Source of the DNA: a bacterium
Lineage (GTDB): Bacteria; Verrucomicrobiota; Verrucomicrobiae; Limisphaerales; J093
Length of the DNA stretch: 27,720 nt
NCBI GenBank assembly: GCA_021839785.1
Contig: JAKCAB010000845.1
Coordinates: 1 to 27,720, forward strand
Reading direction: 5' to 3'
Shown: piece after piece, positions 16,417 through 22,968 of the stretch
Layout: every line of letters starts with the position of its first letter
How positions within the stretch are numbered: position 1 is the stretch's first letter
The notes under the pieces: generated by a model
Database searches by the model: none
What the model saw: only the letters and a program-made list of their open reading frames with translations
What the model was told of the DNA's origin: nothing
Made by a program: the position numbers and the translations under genes

Positions 16417-16443
16417 GGAACGTTTCGTTTGCACTTTTCTGCA
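16417..16443 (+). promoter_or_regulatory. Candidate sigma-E-type promoter for the right ECF operon
   Basis: GGAACG (16417-16422) and TCTGCA (16438-16443) are separated by 15 bases, resembling the group-IV sigma pattern GGAAC-N15/16-TCTGA. It reads toward the ECF gene at 16522, with the start about 80 bases downstream, so one of the two sigma factors could activate it. Based on pattern only. Confidence 0.4.
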
Positions 16444-16521
16444 ACTTTCGTCTTTCGGACCGGGTTCTGCGGGGGACAATGAACTCGGATTAGACGGGCG
16501 GCCGAACGAACCAGCGGGAGG

Positions 16522-17070
16522 ATGAACGATCCCCTCCAATTCGAGGCGTTTATGCGGAATTACCAGAACATGGTGTTCACGACCGCATGGCGTCTGCTGG
16601 GCAGCGAGGCCGAGGCCGAGGACATTACGCAGGAGGTGTTTTTGAAGGCTTACGAGCGGTTCGAGGAAATCGGCGGCAGCCCGACGGTGGGCGGCTGGCT
16701 CAAAACGGTGGCCCGCAACCTGGCGCTGAATCACCTCACCCGTTACCGCAACCGCTGGCGGCTGTTCTCCGAGTACGAAAAGGAGGACGAGGGCGAGGCG
16801 GAGACTTTCGCCGATCGCCTGCCCGCGCCGGACACCCACCAGCAGGCCGTGGACGCCGCCGACCAGCGGGAAATCCTGGAGGCCGCGCTCCAGGCGTTGC
16901 CCGCGGCCCAACGGGTGCCGCTGGTGCTCTTCCACTTCGAGAACCTGAATTACGAGGAAATCGCCGCCCGGCTTAACGTTTCGCTCGGCAAGGTAAAAAC
17001 CGACATCCACCGCGGCCGCGAGGCGTTGCGGCGCAAGCTTTCGCGGAACCCCGAGGTCGCCGTCGCTTGA
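16522..17070 (+). CDS. ECF RNA polymerase sigma factor
   Basis: A 182-residue ECF factor starting at ATG 16522, directly preceded by GGGAGG. Region 2 (about 8-78) shows A-E-D-I-T-Q-E-V-F-L-K-A-Y and V-G-G-W-L-K-T-V-A-R-N-L-A-L-N-H. Region 4 (about 118-172) shows L-P-A-A-Q-R-V-P-L-V-L-F-H-F-E-N-L and E-I-A-A-R-L-N-V-S-L-G-K-V-K-T-D-I-H-R-G. It heads an operon with a small membrane protein and a bactofilin-like/RDD membrane protein. The divergent ECF gene at 15636-16298 is clearly a different subgroup by sequence. No zinc-finger anti-sigma follows; the next larger ORF takes that position. Confidence 0.93.
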   Translation: MNDPLQFEAFMRNYQNMVFTTAWRLLGSEAEAEDITQEVFLKAYERFEEIGGSPTVGGWLKTVARNLALNHLTRYRNRWRLFSEYEKEDEGEAETFADRLPAPDTHQQAVDAADQREILEAALQALPAAQRVPLVLFHFENLNYEEIAARLNVSLGKVKTDIHRGREALRRKLSRNPEVAVA

Positions 17071-17099
17071 GCGTTGCCACCTTGCCCTCAACTTCTACC

Positions 17100-17207
17100 A
17101 TGAACTCCAACCTTCACCTGCCGGGCCTGGCAACACACTGTCTGGTTGCGGAACCGTCGCAGATTCCCGCAACTTCCCACCCCGGCGCGGTGTCCTCGCA
17201 ACCGTGA
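17100..17207 (+). CDS. Possible 35-residue small ORF between sigma factor and membrane protein
   Basis: ATG at 17100 to TGA at 17205-17207 encodes 35 residues (M-N-S-N-L-H-L-P-G-L-A-T-H-C...). It fills most of the 144-bp gap and its stop lies 7 bases before the next gene's ATG, which would suit translational coupling. No Shine-Dalgarno site precedes it and nothing in the sequence is recognisable, so it may be chance. Confidence 0.25.
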   Translation: MNSNLHLPGLATHCLVAEPSQIPATSHPGAVSSQP

Positions 17208-17214
17208 GCAAGCC

Positions 17215-17685
17215 ATGAATCCGTGTCCGACCAACCCGAATGAAGACTGGGAAGCCGTGCTGGACCGGCAACTCAAAGCGCTGCCCGACCGGCCGGCGCC
17301 GGCCACGTTGCTGCCGCGGGTGCTCGCCGTCATCGAGGCGCGGGCCCGCCTGCCGTGGTATCGCCAGGCCTGGTTGTTCTGGCCGCGGTGGGCCCAGGCG
17401 CTCTCGTTGGCGACCGTGTCTTTCGTGATCGGGGCACTCACTTTCGCCTTGCTGCACGTCGGCGATGTCACGTCCGCCGACCTGGTGGGCGAACGGTTCA
17501 ACGTGTGGCTGGCGCCCATCAGGGCGCTTTGGGACGCCGGCGAGGCGGTGCTCACGGCGCTGGAGATGTTGGTTCACAAGGTGGGCCTTTGGGTCTGGGT
17601 GGGGGGGGGCGCCTTGTGTGCCGCCATGTACGCGGCCTGCATTGGACTGGGCACGGTTCTGTGTCGGATCGCTTGCCGAAAATAG
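17215..17685 (+). CDS. Small membrane protein in an anti-sigma position
   Basis: A 156-residue protein from ATG 17215; the frame is open further upstream but a start there would place unlikely sequence ahead of the hydrophilic N-terminus. Residues 1-58 are cytoplasmic-like and helical (D-W-E-A-V-L-D-R-Q-L-K-A-L-P-D...; L-P-R-V-L-A-V-I-E-A-R-A-R-L-P-W-Y). A transmembrane helix lies at about 61-82 and a second at about 122-148. No zinc-finger motif is present. Lying directly after an ECF sigma gene, with a short N-terminal domain before the membrane, it could be a non-zinc anti-sigma factor; this is inference. It is followed 14 bp later by the bactofilin-like/RDD gene. Confidence 0.78.
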   Translation: MNPCPTNPNEDWEAVLDRQLKALPDRPAPATLLPRVLAVIEARARLPWYRQAWLFWPRWAQALSLATVSFVIGALTFALLHVGDVTSADLVGERFNVWLAPIRALWDAGEAVLTALEMLVHKVGLWVWVGGGALCAAMYAACIGLGTVLCRIACRK

Positions 17686-17699
17686 CGGAGGAACAGCAT

Positions 17700-19382
17700 A
17701 TGAAACGGAAGGATTTGAAGGGGCACGGTTGGACTTGGCTGACCGCCGCGGCGCTCGCGCTGGCCGCCGGTTTGCCACCCCGGGCAACGGCGCAGACGGC
17801 AGAAACGCGACCCGCGGCGCCGGCCTTGTCGGCCTTCAGCGAAGATCGTCAGCGCTTCGTCGGTGAACTGGTCAACATTTTCAGCTCTTCCGAATTGAGG
17901 GCGGACCAGCGCGCCGAGGTCGCGGTGACCGTCTTTGGCGACGCGCAGATCGACGGATCGGTGGACGACCAGTGTGTCACCGTGTTTGGCAACGCGCGCG
18001 TCAATGGCGAGATTGGCGACCAGTGCGTCACCGTTTTCGGCGATCTGGACTTGAACAGCGAGGTGCACGGCCAGGTGGTGGTGGTGGGCGGTCAGGCCCG
18101 CCTGGGGCCGAAGGCGGTGGTGCACGGCGAATGCATTGTGGTCGGGGGCAAGTTGACCAAGGATCCGGAAGCTCAACTGCTGGGCCAGAAAATCGAAGTC
18201 GGCGGGTTCCTGCCGTCCTTTGCCGCCTGGTTTACGAAGGGCCTTTTCCTCGGCCGTCCGTTGCCGCCGGGCGTGGATTGGGTCTGGATCATCGTAGGGC
18301 TGCATTTTCTGGCGTATCTGCTCCTGGCGGCGCTGATTCCGCGGCCGGTCGAGGCCTGCGAGCGCGTGCTCGAAAGCCAGGCGCTGCCGGCGTTCGGTGT
18401 GGGTTTGCTCGGGCTGGTTTTGAGCGCGCCGCTGTCGTTCGTTTTGATGGCCTCGGGCGTGGGCCTGGTCGTCCTGCCATTCTTGTGGTTGGCGTGCCTG
18501 GTGGCCTTGTTCACCGGCAAGGCGTCGATGTTCCAATGGATTGGGCGCAGCGTTTGCCGCCGGCTCAACACCGCCGGGACCTGCCCGCCGCTGCTCGGGT
18601 TCCTCGTCGGTTTCGCGCTCATCACGGTGCTGTACATGGTGCCGCTGCTGGGGCTGGTCATTTGGGGATTGAGCATTCCGCTCGGTTTTGGCGCGGCTTT
18701 GATGGCATTGATCGAAACGATCAAGGCCAGCCGCGCCGCGAAGCCGCCGCCGGCCGGACCGATTCCGGTGCCGATGGCGGTGACGCCACCGGTTTCGCCC
18801 GCCCCCGCGCCAGTCCCAACACCGCCCCCGGCGGCGGAGGTTACGCCGGCACCTGGAGGCGGAATCTTGGCGATGCCGGTGGAAGCTGCACCGCCCGCCA
18901 TTGCCAGTTTGGCAGCCGCCGCCACGCCGGCAACCGACGCCGGCGGACCGACGCCGGCTTCCGTTTCGCCGCCGCCACCGGCCAGCGCGCGCGCGGCCGC
19001 CGAGTGCGTGGCCTTGCAGCGGGCCGGGTTCTGGATTCGCTTCGCGGCGATGGCGCTCGACCTGATCCTGCTCGGCTGGGTGTTCACGGCGGTGCCCAAT
19101 CCGTTGTTTGTATTCCTGTTGATCGCCTACCACGTCGCTTTGTGGACCTGGCGGGGCACGACCATCGGCGGCATCGTTTGCGGCCTGAAGGTGGTGCGCG
19201 TGGACGGCCGCGACGTGGATTTCACCGTGGCCTTGGTGCGGTCGTTGGGCGCGGTGTTTTCGGTGCTGGCGCTGGGCCTCGGCTTTTTCTGGGTGGGCTG
19301 GACGGCGGAGCGTCAAAGCTGGCACGACAAGATCGCCGGCACGGTGATCGTGAAGGTGCCGAAAGGAATGTCGCTGATCTGA
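17700..19382 (+). CDS. Bactofilin-like beta-helix / multi-TM / RDD domain fusion protein
   Basis: A 560-residue membrane protein starting at ATG 17700, preceded by GGAGGA 6 bases upstream. It has a signal peptide or first membrane helix (1-32). A right-handed beta-helix-like region (about 74-170) repeats V-T-V-F-G-x-A and V-V-V-G-G motifs, as in polymer-forming bactofilin-type proteins. About four transmembrane helices (193-213, 231-252, 255-272, 300-338) precede a long Pro/Ala-rich linker (346-430). A C-terminal RDD domain (440-553) contains R-A-G-F-W-I-R-F-A-A-M-A-L-D and a closing W-H-D-K-I-A-G-T. RDD domains are small membrane domains of mostly unknown transport-related role. It is the last gene of the ECF operon and its likely envelope target. 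A strong terminator follows. Confidence 0.85.
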   Translation: MKRKDLKGHGWTWLTAAALALAAGLPPRATAQTAETRPAAPALSAFSEDRQRFVGELVNIFSSSELRADQRAEVAVTVFGDAQIDGSVDDQCVTVFGNARVNGEIGDQCVTVFGDLDLNSEVHGQVVVVGGQARLGPKAVVHGECIVVGGKLTKDPEAQLLGQKIEVGGFLPSFAAWFTKGLFLGRPLPPGVDWVWIIVGLHFLAYLLLAALIPRPVEACERVLESQALPAFGVGLLGLVLSAPLSFVLMASGVGLVVLPFLWLACLVALFTGKASMFQWIGRSVCRRLNTAGTCPPLLGFLVGFALITVLYMVPLLGLVIWGLSIPLGFGAALMALIETIKASRAAKPPPAGPIPVPMAVTPPVSPAPAPVPTPPPAAEVTPAPGGGILAMPVEAAPPAIASLAAAATPATDAGGPTPASVSPPPPASARAAAECVALQRAGFWIRFAAMALDLILLGWVFTAVPNPLFVFLLIAYHVALWTWRGTTIGGIVCGLKVVRVDGRDVDFTVALVRSLGAVFSVLALGLGFFWVGWTAERQSWHDKIAGTVIVKVPKGMSLI

Positions 19383-19417
19383 AAATTCCCGGCAGCGGAA
19401 CAACCGGCTCGGCTCGC

Positions 19418-19445
19418 AAACGGCGGCTCCCAGGCCGCCGTTTTT
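19418..19445 (+). terminator. Rho-independent terminator of the right ECF operon
   Basis: AAACGGCGGC (19418-19427) pairs with GCCGCCGTTT (19434-19443) around a 6-nt loop and runs into TTTTT (19441-19445), 35 bases after the stop codon. This is a canonical intrinsic terminator. Confidence 0.88.
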
Positions 19446-19625
19446 GTCGGCCGGGGAGCGGATGAGTGAACCGCGCTGGCGACCTTTCGCAGGCGAGTGA
19501 AACGACGGTGACCGAACGCCAGGAGCATTCCGAACCTTGGACAGTATCCGCCGTTGACGGCGCTGGGCCTTCGAAACGCGGCCAATCGCGCCTCGTGCCT
19601 GATTTTCCCGGCGCCAGCCGCGCGG

Positions 19626-19654
19626 TTGACAGGGGGCCGCTCTCCGTTTACCTA
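19626..19654 (+). promoter_or_regulatory. Candidate sigma-70 promoter for the hydrolase-fold gene
   Basis: A perfect -35 hexamer TTGACA (19626-19631) is followed after 17 bases by a weak -10, TACCTA (19649-19654). The start codon at 19678 lies 23 bases further on. The poor -10 keeps this tentative. Confidence 0.35.
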
Positions 19655-19677
19655 ACGCCGGGCGCGGGTGCCTTTGC

Positions 19678-21135
19678 ATGTTCAAAACAAACCCAACACT
19701 CGGCTTTTTTTGTTTTCTGGCTGCCGCCTCGGGCTGGGCGGGTGAGCGCTGGACCGGTCCCTGGAACGTCCCGGTTTTGCAGGAGCCGCCGGCTTTCGAA
19801 GCGGCCGGCGTTCAGAATGGCGCGCTGAACTTGTATTTCGCGAACGAGCCTTTCCGGGGCCAGCCCACCCGCGTCTTCGCCCGCTACGCCATTCCGGCCA
19901 ACGCTTCCGCCGCGGCGCCGGTGCCCGCGCTGGTGTTGTTGCACGACGCCGGCGAAGCGGCTTCGAGCGAGTGGGCGGTGTACTGGGCCCAGCGCGGGTA
20001 CGCCGCGTTGGCGATCGATCTTTTTGGCAACGGCCCGGCCGGCCACCTCGAGGACGGCGGCCCGGCCAGCAATTTCAGTCCCCAGCCCGATCCGGAAACC
20101 GACTGGATTCTAAGCATCACCAACGCGCCCTTGACCGACATGTGGACGTACCACGCCGTGGCTGCCGCGGTGCGCGGCGTGTCCTTGCTGGCGTCGTTTC
20201 CCGAAGTGGACCCCGCGCGAATCGGCGTCCACGGGATCGGCGTAGGCGGGTACCTGGCGTGCATCGTATCCGGGCTGGACGACCGGTTGGCGGCGGTGGC
20301 GCCCGTGTATGGCTGCGGCTTGGTCCAGGAAAACAGCGCGTGGAAAACCGATTTCACGGCCTTGCCTTGCACGGATAGCCGGCTTTGGGTGGAGAATTTC
20401 GACCCGGCCCGTTACCTGCCGCAGGCGACCTGCCCGATCAGTTTCGTCACGGGCACGAACGATCCGGACTTCCCGCTCGATGCGTTTCAGCATTCCTGGG
20501 ACGTGATCCGGGCGCCGAAGCATCTCGCGGTCCTGCCGGGTTTAGTCCACGGCCCGATCTGGCAGATCACCGGCGCCGAAAACGCCGCCAACATCTTCCT
20601 CGACCAAGTCCTGACCGCGGCGCCCGCCCTGCCCACCGTCGAAGTCCTCAGCCGCACGGATCGCCAGGTGCACGCGCGTTACGACAGTTCCAGCGCGCTC
20701 CGGTATGCCTATCTGGCCTACACCTTCGACACCGGTCCGTGGCAGAATCGGGTGTGGGACGACGTGCCGGTCACGGTCAACGCCGATCGGACGATCGAGG
20801 CGGAAATCCCGGAAGGCCCGACCGTGACGTGGTTCCTTTACCTCGCAGACGAACGGTACGCCTGGGCGAGCAGCCCCGTGGAGACCTATTTCCTGCCCGA
20901 CAGCCCGCCGTACGTGGTGCTGCGCGGTCTGGCGCGACCGGTCGGCGGGCCGTGGCAAATCTCCGGCCAAAAACCGGCCGACTCGGCGATCATGATCGAA
21001 GCGACCAGCAACTTCTGCGACTGGAGTCCCGTGGCGGAAGACCGCACCGCCGGGAACGCCTTCACCGTGGATTTGCCCGACTCGTTGTTCGGCGGCGCGG
21101 CCATCAGCTTCCGCGCGCGCCGGCTCGATTTTTGA
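19678..21135 (+). CDS. Secreted alpha/beta hydrolase-fold protein (dienelactone hydrolase-like) lacking the nucleophile serine
   Basis: A 485-residue exported protein (signal peptide residues 1-21). Residues about 60-320 match the dienelactone hydrolase/acetyl-xylan-esterase-like alpha/beta hydrolase fold: P-A-L-V-L-L-H-D-A-G (83-92, oxyanion region), R-G-Y-A-A-L-A-I-D-L-F-G (106-117), the nucleophile elbow R-I-G-V-H-G-I-G-V-G-G-Y (181-192), T-G-T-N-D-P-D-F-P (258-266, acid region) and L-P-G-L-V-H-G (286-292, H291). At the elbow the expected G-x-S-x-G is G-I-G-V-G, so position 188, normally the catalytic serine, is glycine. Residues 330-430 are beta-rich, and the C-terminus (about 435-485) resembles the last module of the giant protein at 3433-8085. 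It is either a non-catalytic binding protein or uses another nucleophile. Confidence 0.85.
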   Translation: MFKTNPTLGFFCFLAAASGWAGERWTGPWNVPVLQEPPAFEAAGVQNGALNLYFANEPFRGQPTRVFARYAIPANASAAAPVPALVLLHDAGEAASSEWAVYWAQRGYAALAIDLFGNGPAGHLEDGGPASNFSPQPDPETDWILSITNAPLTDMWTYHAVAAAVRGVSLLASFPEVDPARIGVHGIGVGGYLACIVSGLDDRLAAVAPVYGCGLVQENSAWKTDFTALPCTDSRLWVENFDPARYLPQATCPISFVTGTNDPDFPLDAFQHSWDVIRAPKHLAVLPGLVHGPIWQITGAENAANIFLDQVLTAAPALPTVEVLSRTDRQVHARYDSSSALRYAYLAYTFDTGPWQNRVWDDVPVTVNADRTIEAEIPEGPTVTWFLYLADERYAWASSPVETYFLPDSPPYVVLRGLARPVGGPWQISGQKPADSAIMIEATSNFCDWSPVAEDRTAGNAFTVDLPDSLFGGAAISFRARRLDF

Positions 21136-21396
21136 ACCGCCCGCCCGGCCGCAGCTCGATGCAAAAGCCGTGCGGAAATTGGTTTGCCGCCCCCTGCGCG
21201 GTGTCTCTACGCTGCCAGCCAACGGATTGGCTCCGCGGGCGTTGGCCGAATAGGCCCCGCCCGCCGGCCGTCCAGTACACAACGCGAGCGGTAGCGAGTT
21301 GAACTTTGGCGGCTAACGGCGGGGTTGAATCGGCGCGGGCTTCCAAATTCCGCCCCGACTGCCAGTGCTCGCGATCGAAAAAAACGGCGAGAGTTC
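21136..21396. other. Intergenic gap before the CxxC protein/rnc pair
   Basis: 261 bp with no gene. It contains a small dyad, AGCCAA-CGGA-TTGGCT (21217-21232). The only possible promoter elements are weak TTGAAC/TTGAAT motifs, which I do not call. Confidence 0.5.
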
Positions 21397-22047
21397 ATGC
21401 TCGAGTGGAACATTCAGTCGCGCGCCCACGCCTGCCAGGGGTGCGGTCGCGACTTCAAAAATCGCGAAACGTTGCACACCGTGCTGTTCGACGAACGGCA
21501 GGCGTACCACCGCCAGGACGTGTGCGAAGCCTGCTGGCAGGCCCAGTTCGGCGAAGGCGCCAACCACCGACGGGGCTTCGTGTCGCATTGGCAGAGCTTG
21601 TACGAACCACCGCCCGCCGCGGCGCCCGAACCGATCCAGAAGGAAACTGCCGAGACGCTGTTGCGGAAACTGTTGGAAAATCACGAGCCTCAGCACGCCG
21701 GCGCCGTGTTTGTCCTGGCGGTCATGCTGGAACGCAAGCGGCTCTTGAAAGCCAAGGCCCAGGCCGTCGAGACTGGCCGGCGGTTGCTCATTTACGAGCA
21801 CGTCCGCAGCGGCGACGTGTTCACCATCCCCGACCCGGATCTGCAACTGGACCAGTTGGAGTCGGTCCAACGCGACGTGGCCCACTTGTTGGAACACGGC
21901 CTGCAGCCCGTCGCTTCGCCAACGGCTCCGGGGGAATCGCCGGCCGCGACCGTTCCGGCCGAGCCGGCGCCGCAGGCCGCGCCAGAGCCGGCCGCCGGAG
22001 GTCTCGCGCCGTCCCCTCCAGCCGTTGCGGGCGAATCTCCAAGCTGA
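21397..22047 (+). CDS. Double-CxxC zinc-ribbon-like protein coupled to rnc
   Basis: A 216-residue cytoplasmic protein I do not recognise as a named family. Two CxxC pairs (C13-x2-C16 in H-A-C-Q-G-C-G-R-D-F, and C43-x2-C46 in V-C-E-A-C-W) probably form one zinc-binding ribbon over residues 10-50. A helical middle part follows (82-170, with L-L-R-K-L-L-E-N-H and M-L-E-R-K-R-L-L-K), then an Ala/Pro-rich tail (172-216). The ATG at 21397 is preferred over a TTG 24 codons upstream because the residues before it lack conserved character. Its TGA stop directly abuts the GTG start of rnc, so the two are almost certainly cotranscribed and translationally coupled. A role in RNA or ribosome-related processes is guesswork from position only. 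Confidence 0.82.
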   Translation: MLEWNIQSRAHACQGCGRDFKNRETLHTVLFDERQAYHRQDVCEACWQAQFGEGANHRRGFVSHWQSLYEPPPAAAPEPIQKETAETLLRKLLENHEPQHAGAVFVLAVMLERKRLLKAKAQAVETGRRLLIYEHVRSGDVFTIPDPDLQLDQLESVQRDVAHLLEHGLQPVASPTAPGESPAATVPAEPAPQAAPEPAAGGLAPSPPAVAGESPS

Positions 22048-22764
22048 GTGGGTGTGAGCGATCTCGAACAATTGCAGACCGCGCTGGGCTGGCGCTTCGC
22101 GGACGCACAACTGCTCCAACTGGCGCTCACCCACCCGTCAGTCGCGCACGAGCACGCCGCGAAACTCCAGCATAACCAGCGGCTCGAATTCCTCGGCGAT
22201 TCGGTGCTGGAACTGGTGCTCACCAGCGAGCTGTATCGGCGCTTCCCCGCGCTGGGCGAAGGCACGCTCACCAAGGCCCGCGCGCGGCTGGTGAACCGCC
22301 GGTTTCTGGCGGATCGCGCCCGGCGGCTGGAGTTGGGCCGCTACCTGGTCTTGAGCCGCGGCGAGGAATTGCACGGCGGACGCGAGCGCGCCTCCACGCT
22401 GGCCGACGCTTTCGAAGCGCTGCTGGGCGCAATCTTTCTCGACCAAGGATTCGAGTCGGCACGCGCTTTCGTCATTGCCCAGTTTGCGACCGAACTTGGC
22501 GAGGTTCCGGGCATGGCCGACTTGGAGAATCCCAAAGGCGAACTCCAGGAACGCCTCCAGGCCAAATCCGCGCAACCGCCCCAATATCGCGTCGAAAACG
22601 CCACCGGTCCCGACCACGACCGGATGTTCGAATGCGGCGTTTATCACGAGGGGGTCGAACTCGGACGCGGTCGCGGCAAGAGCAAAAAGACCGCCGAGGC
22701 CGAGGCGGCGTTGGACGCGCTGCGGCGACTCGACCCGTCAGCCGCAGCCACCTCGAAGTCCTGA
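22048..22764 (+). CDS. rnc: Ribonuclease III
   Basis: A 238-residue RNase III, close to the usual bacterial length. The catalytic domain (about residues 5-152) holds the signature N-Q-R-L-E-F-L-G-D-S-V-L-E-L (43-56, with E47 and D51) and the second acidic pair in L-A-D-A-F-E-A-L-L-G-A (D120, E123). The double-stranded-RNA-binding domain (about 162-228) ends with G-R-G-K-S-K-K-T-A-E-A-E-A-A. It cleaves dsRNA in rRNA and mRNA maturation. Translation starts at GTG 22048 immediately after the stop of the upstream CxxC gene; GTG at 22054 is an alternative start. The usual partners (acpP/fabF or era/smc) are not adjacent here. Confidence 0.96.
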   Translation: MGVSDLEQLQTALGWRFADAQLLQLALTHPSVAHEHAAKLQHNQRLEFLGDSVLELVLTSELYRRFPALGEGTLTKARARLVNRRFLADRARRLELGRYLVLSRGEELHGGRERASTLADAFEALLGAIFLDQGFESARAFVIAQFATELGEVPGMADLENPKGELQERLQAKSAQPPQYRVENATGPDHDRMFECGVYHEGVELGRGRGKSKKTAEAEAALDALRRLDPSAAATSKS

Positions 22765-22864
22765 CGAATCGGGCAGGCGGGCGGTCTTGGGCACACGCTA
22801 ACGGACCGCCGCCGCTGCGGATCGTTATGTCCGATACCGAATGCGTTCGAGTTGCCACGAACCT

Positions 22865-22952
22865 CCCCCTCACCCCACCCCAATGGGGGCGAGGGTGTCC
22901 GCAAGACGAGTGAGGGGGACTCATGTGCGATCCGATGCAATTCAGTACGAGC
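22865..22952. repeat. Palindromic intergenic repeat, copy 3
   Basis: Outer arms CCCCCTCA (22865-22872) and TGAGGGGG (22911-22918) are perfect inverted repeats, and an inner CCCC-AAT-GGGG core is followed by GAGGGTGTCCG as in copy 1. After the right arm, the text with CAATTCAGTACGAG parallels CAGTTCAGTATGAG after copy 1, so the repeat unit is about 90-100 bp. It lies between the converging rnc and sialidase-family genes. Confidence 0.75.
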
Positions 22953-22968
22953 CGCGCTTGGCGGGAGA

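Noticed and set aside
17574..19685. 703-codon minus-strand open frame across the bactofilin-like/RDD gene
   Set aside because: Arg/His/Gln-rich translation with no domain, running through a strong terminator and a gene with a signal peptide and TM helices on the plus strand.
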